NCBI GenBank assembly: GCA_009617715.1
Contig: VTFK01000578.1
Coordinates: forward strand, 1-64,000
DNA: 64,000 nt
Origin: Plectrocnemia conspersa
Taxonomy: Eukaryota; Arthropoda; Insecta; Trichoptera; Polycentropodidae
Reading direction: 5' to 3'
Shown here piece after piece: positions 12,401 through 24,689 of this stretch (within the stretch, counting starts at the first letter, position 1; each line of letters starts with the position of its first letter). The notes under the pieces are model-generated. The model was given only the letters and a program-made list of their open reading frames with translations, did not search any database and had not been told where the DNA came from. The translations under genes were made by a program, and so were the position numbers.

Positions 12401-13849
12401 CACATAACATCTTTATTTTTGCAAATTGTCTTAGGAATATTAAGATACAAATCCACACCTCCGTATAATATTCCCCTGGCCGTACTTATTAAATTATCCC
12501 ATTTATAGTAATAAATCTATGTTCATCTTTGTTTCTTATTAAATAAACCGACCCCAAATAATGACTCTGAACTAAACTACAGTTGAGTTTTATTATCAGG
12601 CAGATATTATTTATTATGAGCTAGAAATATTTTATGTTGCTTTAAAGCAAGAGTTAGTTTATTTTAAAAAAAAGCCAGATCGTAAAAAATATTTTAGGCT
12701 CGGCGGGGCCAAAAAGCAAAATTGAATCGAGCTGCAAAAATTACATTTTTTTTTAAATTTCAAACGAAGTGAAAGTTTCATATATTATTACTTTTTTTTA
12801 TTGTAATTGTAGTTTTAAGTTTATTTCGCTTCGAATTATATTATTTTTTGTAGCAAATAATATTTTTCATAACCATTTACCATACGAAAAAAATAGATAA
12901 GAGCAAGTTTTTTCATTGAAAATATTTTAATTGCTCCTTAAGTTCAAAAATCTCAAATAAACTTCACAAATACTAAGCTATCAAACTGTTGTATATTAAA
13001 TAAGTCAGAATATTTTACTTGCATTTCCAAAAAATACGTCATAGTTAAGTTTATGAGAGCGAATACAGTTCACTATTGGGAAAACGCGTTCAATAACATA
13101 TAATAGATTGAGATGTTTCCCATAAAGTACATATGATAAATAATTTTCACTAGCTTCGTATTTTTTTCAACTAAATCTTAAACTATTTCACGTATATTTT
13201 ATCCAATCGAATGTAACACGTTTTAGCCTACTTCCCTTTAGAATATACTTTGTTAAAGCTGTATCAATTTATTAAAAAATTCGCATGAAATTCATGGAAG
13301 CAAATTATTTAGTCACTTTTTACAATGGGTTGATTACACGAGATAATGTAAAAATGTGGTTCAAACTATCTTATTAACTATCTGTTGTCAAAAGCCTTTA
13401 AAATTATGTATTTACTGTTACTATTTTAATCTTATTCTATAATTATACAAATTATTGACTAGTTTTCAAAAGGTTTTTGTTATAAGTTTTTTTAAATCTA
13501 ATCTTAGCTTGTGGTGCAGATTAAAATAATCAAAAACAGCCAAAGTTGCCTGACTCCTCCCTTAACAATTAAAAAAATATTTGTAACGGCGTTTTTATGC
13601 TTTCATAAAATTTGCTTGGCATTAAATTTTAAAGCGTTTTAAATTAAACTGTTATTGTATTACTTAATTTTGTGCTCTCAAAACGTTATGGGTGGCTCTG
13701 AATTATGCTTTTATTTGGGCGTTATTAAATGTATAATAATGCCCTCGTTTTAAATTAAAAGATCTTTAAAAAAAAAAATTCTACAAATACTCTTCGCATT
13801 TTGTTCGAAAAGAACTGTAAATTACAATAAATATTATCAGCTCCTATTT
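9435..13849. other. non-coding stretch with islands at 10370-10970 and 11130-11680
   Basis: No gene recognised. The islands at 10370-10970 and 11130-11680 are less AT-rich. The first contains TTAATTGGAAC-type and GCGATTAACC text. The second contains ATTAAATCGCGATTAGTGGC text and a locally GC-rich run (CCGGCGCCAGTTGGGGGTCC near 11550). The short ORFs across them have no protein-like composition. The rest is AT-rich with homopolymer runs. Confidence 0.45.
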
Positions 13850-13988
13850 TTTTATTTTTATTTTGAAAATAAATCTTCTATTACGCGTTAAAAGCGCCAT
13901 AAACTAAATTTCATTGGTCTTTACATATACTGCGTTAAATTGTAAGGCAGTAAGAGATTCATTATTAAATGCATCACAACGACCATTA
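13850..13988 (+). repeat. dispersed non-coding repeat, copy 2
   Basis: Second copy of the element at 9292-9434, about 4.56 kb away in direct orientation. It shares ACGCGTTAAAAGCGCCATAA exactly, and the rest differs by substitutions and short indels. The conserved GCGCCATAA core resembles posterior Hox/Caudal-type sites (inference). Confidence 0.7.
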
Positions 13989-16120
13989 AAATGCAATGTA
14001 TATTGACAAGAGACAATTTGTTAGTTGCTAAAACTCAAACCTGTTTCGCAAAATATTTCAGTAAAAAAACAGACGGTGGCAACAGTGCAAATCTCCTTTA
14101 AGCAGACTATGTGTATAAAAGCACATCCATTCGGAACTCGCTTCCGTCAACACTTCTTAAGAATTTTCACCGGAGCTTCCAATTTTAAACATATATGATT
14201 TTGATTTCGCACAATTTCAAAATTAAATAAAGCTGCACCAATGATTGACATTTAGTGATTGATATAGCAGCCGCATCTCTCTTCACGTAAAACTTTATAC
14301 AGCTAGCTACGACGTCCGGAATTCAAAGTTCAACCCGATCTTAGGAGATGACTTGATTCTTGAGACACAGGCAAGGCTACATCTTTACGTATATGTATCA
14401 ATAATTATTTAACATATAAATAAATTGACAATTTTTTTTGCATATTGCTGTTTTATAATAAATACGCAAAATTTACAGTCTGACACCCAGGTTTCAATAC
14501 TCACATAAACAATATATCATATCTAATTAAACATAAAAATGCTTGAAAATGTTTAAAGTATTAAAATATGAAGCTAAAAGTGTTTATTGAATTTAAATAT
14601 GAATCTCTAATTTAATACTTTTTCCTAACTTAGTTTGTTTGTCAATATTTAAAATGTTGATTATTGCGCAAACAAAAATTTCGCACAGGAAAATTTCACA
14701 CAGCAAAAATTCTGAACATAAATGATTTTTTGTATGTCAAATATATTTTTAATTTGATTCCAAGGGTTTTATATTTTTCTTTATATTTTAAGTAAATATT
14801 TGTATAATTATCTGAAATGCAAGTATATCATACCAATGTAATTTAGTAATATAATTTTAAAATATTTTTAAAACATGATATTTTTAAATTGTTAAATAAT
14901 ATTGACATCTTTAATTTATACAGACATTATTTTTTTAATGATTTTGACGTATTCCTAAATATACATATAATTATTAGATATGACAGGAATTATCGCTTTT
15001 TGAAGATTTTGCTGTAAGCAATTTTAATTTGCGCAATAATCACCGAACTGTATAGATGTATATTCGTATAATTGAATAAATTTGTATATATTTTTTTCTA
15101 GATATTATTGTATGCTAATGATTTAAAACAGACAGCACTTATTGTTTTGAATCAATTTTTTTCTTTAAAAACTCTTGACTCTCGAATTAAAAATTCATTT
15201 AAATAAACCTTTAAATTTTATTATTTTGGCTAGATAACAACGTTTGCGTTTTAAAATACTCACCCATTGTCTTGGTAAATAAAAATAATTAAATAGTAAT
15301 AAACCAAAATGTTGTAATTGGTTCAATATTATTTTTTATTAAATTAAAAAAAAAATATATGTAAATATTATACATTCAGATAAAATTTAACATAAGGTAT
15401 AACAAACTATGTAGCAAATTTTGCGTCTATGTTTTTTTTACTGTTGACTACCAAAGATCATAAAATTCGATAATTGAACTTCAAATATGTTATTATAACG
15501 CCCAACCAATGGCAAATTTATGGTGATATCGCGCTCAGATAAACTTTTAAAAAAAAGTAACGTCGAATAATCTGATCAGATACGCGCCGGATTATAAACG
15601 ACCGATTGGAAGTGTTGAAAGCGTGAATTTTGATATGAAATATACTGCGAATCGAAAGAGGGAATATAAATGTAAATTGGTTAAATGTGTTTCTTAAATT
15701 GCTCACAATAAAAACATTTTCTTATGAAGAGTGTGCATTTTTTTGTCGTATGTTGATAGGTTCACACGAGTAGTGGTATCGACGTTTTTATATGTATCTC
15801 ACATATCGAATTCGACCCTTCGACTTTCCATTATCCGGAACGGTCTGGTCTACCCGAGCGTAACAATAGACTCCTTAAATTATAGATCTAGTACATGTAA
15901 ATTTATTTGTAATCACCAATCATACTCACTGGACCGACTTGCTACTTGAATTCTGGTTGGAGTGCATTCATAGTGCCATGGCAGTAAATTATTTTAATCT
16001 TGCTCCTTAAAAAAATATCGTAAGAATATTTTAGGCATACTTATAATTAAATAATAACGACGATTTTCTTTACTACATTAACAATTTTCCGCAGATATAC
16101 TACAGATTTACAGTTATGTC
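13989..16120. other. AT-rich non-coding sequence
   Basis: No gene recognised. There is a moderately balanced patch at 14030-14400 and another at 15480-15960. The short overlapping ORFs on both strands near 15518-15949 look like chance openings. Confidence 0.5.
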
Positions 16121-16134
16121 TTAAACTCATTTGT

Positions 16135-16556
16135 CGATGCACATCTCTATTTTTTCTATGAAATATGGAAAATAGCGCTCGTTTTTAAGTATTTCATGCA
16201 TATATTGAAGTAGTTCATATTTGCCATACTTAAATAGGTCTAATGGATGTGGTGATATTTTAAAACACATCTCATTCAACTTTTGGATGATCATAATCAA
16301 CCCAATTATAATTTTTTATAATGTATTATTTTAAGAACATCTCTAACGTTGCTAGTGTATTAGTTCTCATATTATATTTCTCATTTATAAAATAGTTCTC
16401 TAAGAGTTCAATCATGTCTAATATACTTATTAAATTAAATTCTGCCAAGAGATTTAGAACATATCCCACCACCCCAGCATCCCCAGGCAGTCTCACAGCC
16501 GAATCTAATATCTCAGAATACAACACATCAAATGGTTATTAAGTTCTAAGATCGAG
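16135..16556 (-). pseudogene. possible degenerate coding segment of unknown identity
   Basis: Two minus-strand reading segments look protein-like rather than AT noise. The first (about 16542-16329) reads PFDVLYSEILDSAVRLPGDA, then GVVGYVLNLLAEFN, LISILDMIELLENYF and a stop after MFLK. It has a helical, Leu-rich pattern. After a stop and a frame change, the second (about 16292-16132) reads IIQKLNEMCFKISPHPLDLF, KYGKYELLQYMHEILKNE, RYFPYFIEKIEMCIDK, then stop. I do not recognise the family. It may be a frameshifted pseudogene, a fragment of a transposon or captured viral ORF, or two exons. No clean splice sites or poly-A tail were found. Confidence that it once was coding is moderate. Confidence 0.4.
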
Positions 16557-16559
16557 CGC

Positions 16560-16800
16560 GTTCGTCGAAGCATCATCACACGAGGCGTGCTGTGTTTATG
16601 ACGGGGCACCTTTTATTGGGTGTCATATAATGTACGGTTGTTATTAATACTGATTAGTCATTACCTGCGCCACGAATCACCTGTACTGATCTTTTGGATC
16701 CCTTTTGTGCTTATTATTTCAACCACTAACTAGATCCGCCTCGGGTGATACCACAGTGAAATGGAATGGTTAAGCAAGGAATGTGAAGTTGTGCAAATTG
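16560..16800. promoter_or_regulatory. less AT-rich non-coding island
   Basis: A balanced patch with CGAGCGCGTTCGTCGAAGC near 16550, TGATTAGTCATTACCTGCGC near 16650 and GGATCC. No ORF. It could be regulatory. Confidence 0.25.
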
Positions 16801-19800
16801 TATATAAGTACTGATGGAAAAAAGGTCCGGATATAAGTTTTATCGGTTTTTAATTGATTCAGATGAATTTGTTAATGTTTAAAACTGGTTTAAGATATTA
16901 TATATTGTGCAAATTTAATTTAATTTTAATAAGAAGTGGACATAAATGGATATGGCATATTTTTTTCGATAACACCTTTTCAAATCATTAGGGCATTTAT
17001 TTTGAAATATTTTTTACAATAATTAAACTAGTCTGAATGCAATGGGAAACATATTTTTAGGACTCCTGTCAGAGTTATACAATTAAAGAATTAAAAAAAT
17101 ACCTATTATATGAAAGAAAATTAACAATAGTAGAAGTTATTTTGTGAAATATTCTTTCTCGTGGTAAAAACTTGTCTTGCCTAACTCTTGATATACCTTA
17201 ATTAATAGGTTTTTTTTAAGGATTTTTTCGTACAAAACTTAATGTTAATTAAAAAATTAGCTTTGACTCAAACTTGCTTCGGATGCAAACGTATTTATTT
17301 TTCTAAGAATAAACATAATAATTTAAGTGGTAAGCTTTTTATCCAAAATTTCCTTTTTGAATATGAAATCTAGCAATTTACTATATTTGCAAAATCCATA
17401 GATCTTTTTAATGTCATTTTTGTTGTTAAAGACAGATTAAAGAAAATATTAATCAGGGCAATGTGTTTGAATAAGCCTTACAAAAACTAATACAATATTT
17501 TTTTAAGGACCTAGAGAAATAATATTGGAGTAGAAGACACTGAAAACTATTTTTTTTTAATAAATCAGATTTAAATAAAAAATTAGCATAATATATTTGG
17601 AATAATTCTACATTTTCCGAAATATTGTATTTTTGTATTTTTGACAAAAATCATCTAAAATTTGATTAAATGTTTCACGCAGATTTATTTTTTATGAAAA
17701 ACTATAGTAAGAAAATACTAATATATCAAATTCAATGATCAGTACAAATAGCCAAACTCATAAAAAAATTAAATTTGTACAAAAATAATTTTTGTAAATT
17801 TAAACTGGCATACAGATTTAAGACAATTAATATATATGATTTTGTATAATTTTTTCATATTTTCTGAAAGCTTAAATGTAGCAATGAATATTGGCACATG
17901 TTTAAAAATACCTTGAAAATAATAAATTATATTGAAAATATATTTTAATGATAGTTTAAATTTGACTAATTTATGTTATTATTAAAATAACTTAAATAAG
18001 TAGATTTTTGTATAAATTCAATCAGAATCAAATTTATTAATTTAATGAGATTTTATATTATTTATTTCACTTTTATTATTTATCTTTTACAACCAAATTA
18101 TGAAATTAATCATAAGCTCAGTAATATTAAGATAAAGTTATTTATTAATTTTTAACAACCTGTTTTATTTTAAAGAAAAAAAATATTTGTATAAAATTGT
18201 CTTTAAATTTTGATTTCATTAGATAATTTTTTATTATCTCGTTTTTAAGAAATCGTTCACAAATTGTTTTGCGAAAATTTTTTTACTTTAAAGATATAAC
18301 TAATTTTTTCTTTGACATAATATGCAAAACATATATTTTATTATATGTAGATAATAGATAATTTATTAGAACATAGTTTTATTGTCTTCCAATCATGATA
18401 TATTTATATTTTAATCTAAAAATTAAGAGTTAATGATATTTAATTTTTTTATAAATATTTTTTAAATACATAGTAGGAGGTTTTTAAATTTTAAATTTTT
18501 AATATAAGCATACTTGATTCATTCATACTTGAAAATTTTAAAAAATAATATTCAAACGAATTTTAATTAAAGATATATTTTAATATATAATTAAGTTATG
18601 AGCTTTAAATTATATTATTGAAATTAAGTCGAAATAAAAATGTTTTGAACAAATAAATTGCTAGAAATATATTGATTTATAATTTAAAATTAGGTTGATT
18701 ATTACATGACAAAATATCTCATTTTTGTAGGAAAAACTAATCAAAACAATTATTATATGTTTTAGTAGTAAAATTTAATAAATTATTTTTCCAAAAAAAA
18801 TATTTACGTATTATCATTTTAAAGAAACACTTATTTATGAACTAAAATAAACGATAATCACTATAATAACTTAGTTTTTAAAAATTTAAACCTTCGTGAA
18901 TTTAATCTATAGACATATGCTAAGATTTAGGTCTATATAATATATTTATATATTATATAGTATTTTATTTTATATTTTGCTAGAATATATTTAAATATTA
19001 TGAGATAAATTGAAAAATATAGAATCTATAGTATTTTTTATTAGTGTGAATTTTTTTATATAAATTATATTATTTTATATAAAATTTGATTGATTCTTTT
19101 AATGACAAAAAAAGGAAATATAATGCTGAATTATATTCAAACTATAAATTGTGATATATTACGTTACAAATTATTAAGTTTTTAGCGCAAGTTTATTTTA
19201 ATGGATCTTTAAAGAAAAAAAAGTTGCTATACATTTTTTTTAAAGTGTAATTTTACATATGCCAGAATGTTGCGCTTTTGTAGCAAAAAAGAATTCACAA
19301 TTTTACTAAATGCATTTTGCGAAATCTTGAAAAATACATTATTTATAAAATATTTTATTGATACATAAAATTATACAAATAAATAATATTATTGAGGAAA
19401 CTCTATTTATTTTCTACAAATATATATTTTTACCTAAACGTTCTTTCATAGTGAACCTATTATTATTTATTTCTACAAAATTCAAGTACATATAACGTAT
19501 TCTTGTGAGATAAATTTGCACTTTTATAGGATATTATTACCAAATATAATATTTTTAAGGGTTGACCAAAATTAATTCATAAAATATGTGGCAATAATAA
19601 TTGTTAAATATAATTTTAACAGGAAATAGCTATTATAAAATTACAAAAAAATTGTGAAGCACTAATATGTTAACTAATTATTAACATGTTTATCTTTTCA
19701 AAAGAAAAATAATTATATTAGCTTCATACTATATTGTTGTCGTTATTTTATACAATAATATTTCATTTAAAAATTCTTGGAAATAAGAAAAACTATATCA
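16801..19800. other. extremely AT-rich desert
   Basis: About 3 kb of near-continuous A/T text with no islands, no ORF of note and no repeat pair apart from a 12-bp perfect stem at 18933-18944/18949-18960 (CTATATAATATA with loop TTTA). I see nothing else supportable here. Confidence 0.6.
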
Positions 19801-22470
19801 ATCAAATCAAATCTCTAGGTGCGAATCGTTAATTAGTAGAGTATTAATTAAACCGCCATTGAAATGTTGTTAATGATACGAAGCGGTTCAACGGGTAGTC
19901 TCGCTGTAATTGAATCGGTTTAATCGTGTTATGGCAAAAAACTGCTGCTCTCTTTTCATTCTTTTTGACGGACCGCAAATGCCGTTCCTTCTTCTATCTG
20001 TGTTTATTATCAACTTTTGAAACTGAAGCGGTGGGCAGATGCAGACAACAAGGAGCAAATGCTTTGTGCAAGTCAGTGAGTTCCTATTAATGCGTAGTTG
20101 ATTAGGGCACAGCAGGGTGTCTTCGATGGGTGCTAACATCGTTCTTGACTTGGATGATATTGGAAACTTGGTAGGTGCTTTAGATTTTCAAAAGTTAACT
20201 ACTTTATCTTAGAGAATAAGTTTTTGCCATTGAATCATAAATCGTCTGTATCAATATTTTGAAAATATTGCGTAAACCCATGATGTTTTTAATTCCCATC
20301 GTGTCTGTTATTACTATAGTTACAATTTCGACGAATCACCTCTGATTAGCTCTTTTCAATTTGACGGATTAGATAGTACAAAAAAAACATTCAAAACTAA
20401 AAATAAAATAAAACCGTATTTTTATAAACAAAATTAATTGATTTCTCATATAATTTGACATTTTCTTTAAGAGCTTTTGAAAATAAAAATAAAAGTTATA
20501 CTGTAAAGTAAAAAAAAGTAGTGTTTTATCTAAAATAATATGTATTTTATGGTTATGTATTTTTCTATAATTTTATGATCGAATCTTTTTGAGAGATCGA
20601 CAAGCGTGTGGTTTTAAAGCATAATTTTTAACATCTTGACAGCTATCATTGCAAAGTTTTAACCATTTTCAAAGTACAATCATAGTACCCTAATTTTCAA
20701 AAAAATGTTATAACATAACAATTAAACAAGAAAATATGTTCTAAAGCACCGTCAATAGATTTATTTTAATTGCATCAATATAAACAAATTCAGCAAAAGT
20801 TTATATAAGGGCTCTCCCTCAAGGGCTCTAATTCTTTTTTGGTTCGATAAGTACCCTGAAGCAGTCCATTAGGTTCGGTGGCCGACGCTCTATTACAAAG
20901 CGTTGTTGGTGTAATACAAAAGCACAGTCACCTGTCTTGTTACACTTTTGATTAATTTCCAATCGATTGTGTTTTGTATCACACGAGCGCTCTCTGGCTT
21001 TCCTCGCCTCCTACGACTTAACGCGCAATGATTAATGAACGATTCTTTGAACCACTGTGGAACCAGTGGCGCCGAAATCATATAATAATAAAATGTGTAA
21101 CTACCAGCGGTTTTATTTAAATAAAAATCGATGAAAGATGCAGTATTAAGTTATTACTTGTACATACATAAATCACTTTATAAAAGTGAAGCTCAAAATC
21201 GTATTTAAAAAAATATGAGACTTTGCTTTCTATATATTTATAAAAGTTCATTATACTTATATTTGCCACATGAGCTATAAAATATAATAGAAAAAAGCGT
21301 TAAAAATATTAAGGGTTAGCTCAACAAATGTATAACTTATTGAGTATTTAAAAATATCGGTTTTTTGGTGGGAGTATGGGAGATCAAACATCGCGTATTG
21401 AATTCGCTTTTAAGATCAAAATCAAAAGAATATTTTTTTAAATTATATAATTCTTTAAGAGCATAATTTAAAATATTTTTTCTACTATGTAACTCTTTGA
21501 TGTTCAAGGTATATTAATATAAAATACAATTGCACTTACTATAGTTTGTCTTCATTGACGATTAGCGTTACCTGTAATTGGTGCTCTCTTTGATACGTTT
21601 TCTAGGACGAAACTATAACCAATTAGTGAAAAGGTTTATCCAAACCAATGTACTGCAAATCCTTACTTATTAAACACAACCTCTATAATAAGGTAAAAAT
21701 GTTTTTGTGTGCGAAACCATTGTGGTCGCTTCACGATCATTACAAAATTATACGTATAACATTACTATTTGGTGTACGAGTCAATAATATCGACGATATA
21801 AATTAAAGTACTTAACAGTTTAGTAGTTTTTAACGCTAATGGTTATTTTTAGTCTTCGTGAAGTCCCTCTTTAAATTTAGGGTGTTCTAAGATTATGTTT
21901 TCTTGTGTTTTTGTTGAGAAAAATACCTTTGATTGTCGTTTTCTACTATCCATGTACGTAAATATATTTCAAGCAGGTTCTTCAGAAACAATACACAAAT
22001 GGCAAATAGTCAACGGAAAATATCAATAGAATAAAAACACAATAAAATATTTGCTTTATTTATTTAATAATTATTATTAAAAAACAAATAAAAAATCTAT
22101 TATCTCCTCTTTATTGTTAGTTATGTAATTTTTTTCAAGGCAGCAGGCTTTAAAGGCTATACTATTCCGTTCTTTTTAAAGTGAAACTATGACTTTCAAA
22201 GAATTGAACCAAATACTAGAAAACTCAATAATTTTTTTTAAATCAAAATGCCGATGTTAATTAAATAAAAATACTGTTTACATTATAAAATTATTTACCC
22301 TTTACTTTTCTGTGCCTTTAAGTATTACTATTTATAAAAATATTCAGGAAAAATGTAATTTAACCTGAAACAAATATTCTACATTTTTATATTAGAAATG
22401 CAATTTATTTCTTCTTTAGTATATGATACTTAAATTCTCTCATTCACAGCAAAAAACAATTTATAAAATT
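19801..22470. other. non-coding stretch with small islands
   Basis: Balanced patches at about 19800-20160, 20800-21100 and 21540-21800. The first has ATCGTTAATTAGTAGAG and AGTATTAATTAAACCGCC near 19827-19857, both homeodomain-type. The second has CTCAAGGGCTCTAATTC next to a partial direct repeat of AAGGGCTCT. No gene. Confidence 0.45.
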
Positions 22471-22471
22471 T

Positions 22472-22489
22472 TGGCAGTCAACGTGTTAA
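22472..22489 (-). repeat. possible piggyBac-type terminus remnant
   Basis: On the minus strand this reads TTAACACGTTGACTGCCA, which looks like a TTAA target followed by a piggyBac-type terminal sequence. A close relative (TAACACGTTAACTGCCA) lies at 41333-41349. No partner terminus was found nearby, so this is a weak call. Confidence 0.25.
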
Positions 22490-22679
22490 AAAAAATTGTG
22501 CAATTGTGTAAAAAAAAATATATTGAAAACATAAAAACTATTTTTTCTATAATTTGTTTAATTAGTGTCTTCAGTAAATAACGTTTGATGGCACACCAAA
22601 TATACAAAAAAAATCGGTGAAGATTGTGTTAAAATATTTAAAATATTTATTGGTTTAAATTTAAAAAAAAAAAATTTTA

Positions 22680-22760
22680 GTAATTTCTTTAAAAAACACT
22701 ATGAAGCATATATTTTAAACTTTAAAATATATGCTTCATAGTGTTTTTTAAAGAAATTAC
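22680..22760. repeat. near-perfect 81-bp palindrome
   Basis: Left arm 22680-22719 and right arm 22721-22760 are exact reverse complements (40 bp each) around a single C at 22720. Arm text includes TTTCTTTAAAAAACACTATG then AAGCATATATTTTAAA. One mismatch outside, pairing resumes for about six bases and then runs into A-rich versus T-rich flanks. This may be a hairpin RNA source, a foldback element, a recent inverted duplication or an assembly artefact. Confidence 0.9.
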
Positions 22761-23381
22761 CAAAATTCTTTTTTTTACAAATTGTGTCATATCTTATTTT
22801 TCACTGACGTCAAAAGTATAAGATTAATACACAATGCTAATAACTGTCCTTTAAACTTTATACTATTTACTAGAATTTACTTGCCTTCGATAAATAAATG
22901 TTAAGATTTTTTTGCCAAGTCATTAAATTTAGTTTTTAAAAAAGGTAACTTAAAAAAAAATGTTTTCATAAAAAATATTTTTGTGTCGTAAAAAACTTAA
23001 TGTTAGGTTAAATGCACATTGACTTTAAATATCCGTTTATATTAATTATAAAATAAAATGAAAAGTTGAGAGCAAAAAAAGATTGCCTCTGTGATTTTTT
23101 TCTAATGAGTTTAGTAGTCGTAAGCTAATCTATAATATTTATATTAAATATTTATTATTCACTTTTACATGTTTCGTCTATTCAATTAGTTGTATTTTAT
23201 TGCGTAACGTATTTGACATATCTCACTATGTAAAGTAAAGTTTAAATATATTTCTATTAATATTATTTAAGAAATAGCAATGGTAGTAAAAATGTTAGGA
23301 TTGTGTTAATTCGTATTCTTATTAAAATTACCATTTTTATGATTTTAAAAATCTTTTAGAACAAGTTTATTTATTACGCTG

Positions 23382-23426
23382 ACGCACGTGACGATTGGAG
23401 ATTCAGACGAATTAAAAGCCACTTAT
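23382..23426 (+). repeat. dispersed motif around ACGCACGTGACGAT, copy 1
   Basis: ACGCACGTGACGAT is followed by a weakly matching GGAGATT..ACGAATTAAA. The same layout recurs at 26138-26185. It includes a CACGTG E-box. Confidence 0.45.
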
Positions 23427-23699
23427 CTAAAAAAATACATTTAGTGTCTATATAAACCCAAAGTCAGTGTGATGTACTTTCATGGGCTTTTTTCAAGGCC
23501 CAAATATTTGTATCGACTCGAAAAAAGGACCAAGTGCCTAATTTATCTCAAAACGAGTATTTAAGTACGAACATAATGTACTTAACACACTTTTCTTCTG
23601 AATACACTTTCATCCGTATTTTATGTTAAAATCGTACCGAAATCACAAATTTTTAGCTGATTAAGTTATAAACGTTATACCAAAGCATTATATTGAAAA

Positions 23700-23826
23700 A
23701 TATAACACACAACAACATAGTTTGTTTATTGCCCCCAAATCATCACATTAGCCTGAGACTTGAGAGAAGGAAAGGTCTAAGTAGTTTTCATACCTCAGAA
23801 ATATAATGTATTTACCAAATCATCTG
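23700..23826 (+). repeat. local direct duplication, copy A
   Basis: Similar in order and spacing to 23932-24060. Shared text: ACAACA.CATA, CCAAATCATnnCATTnG, TTGAGA.nAGGAAAG, and ATGTATTTA. Strongly diverged, with no ORF. Confidence 0.5.
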
Positions 23827-23931
23827 TTTGTATTAACTTCCATTGGGAAATTTCATTTATAATTTCAACCCAATGACAAAAAAACAAATACCCAGTAACA
23901 ATATTGCTAAATCATTGTTATAGAAAATGTA

Positions 23932-24060
23932 ATAGACAACAGCATATAATCCATAGTTTAGGTTCCAAATCATTGCATTGGACTGATGGTTGAGATTAGG
24001 AAAGAGCAAAAGCGCCTTATTTTTCTCCTGAAGGTTTCCTGAATGTATTTATGAAACATT
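23932..24060 (+). repeat. local direct duplication, copy B
   Basis: Second copy, about 235 bp from copy A. The best-kept stretch is CCAAATCATTGCATTGGACTG followed by GTTGAGATTAGGAAAG. It could be a duplicated regulatory element or a remnant of tandem duplication. Confidence 0.5.
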
Positions 24061-24689
24061 CTTTTGAATAACTTATTCAAAACTTAGGACACGCCTGACC
24101 TTACCCAAAATTGCACTAAGAGTATCGACAAAGACAATATAAAAAGACCGAGAAAACAGATGCTTTACACTTCACGTTAATTCTGATGCTAAGACGTTTC
24201 GAATCCAAAAATTAAACCAATTTTTGGATTCTATTTAAGACTGACTTCTTGTTTTTACGGTCCACTTTTAATAATATATCCATGTATTGTACACTTTCTT
24301 TACATTTAGTTTTGCGAACAGAATGTTAGAATTACTTATTTTACGTTGTTACTTTTAGTCAAAATTAAGTGTTGTGTTCAAAGATTATTATAGCATATGT
24401 ATCATATATTAATAGCAAATTGGCAATAATATTTTTTTAATTGAAAGTATAAAACCATAGCAAACTTTATTCTAAACATATTTTATTATCTAGTAATTTG
24501 TCATTCAAAAGCGAAAAATAGTTGTTTTTTATATGATTGATAATAATATCAATCGTATGAGAGAGATTTTTTTGATTACTAATAACAGTAGCAACACAGA
24601 ATGGCTTAAAATATATCAAATTATATCGTTTAAGATAACTTGTTAAACGTTATTTTTGTATTAAATAAAAAAATGTAATGTATACAATC

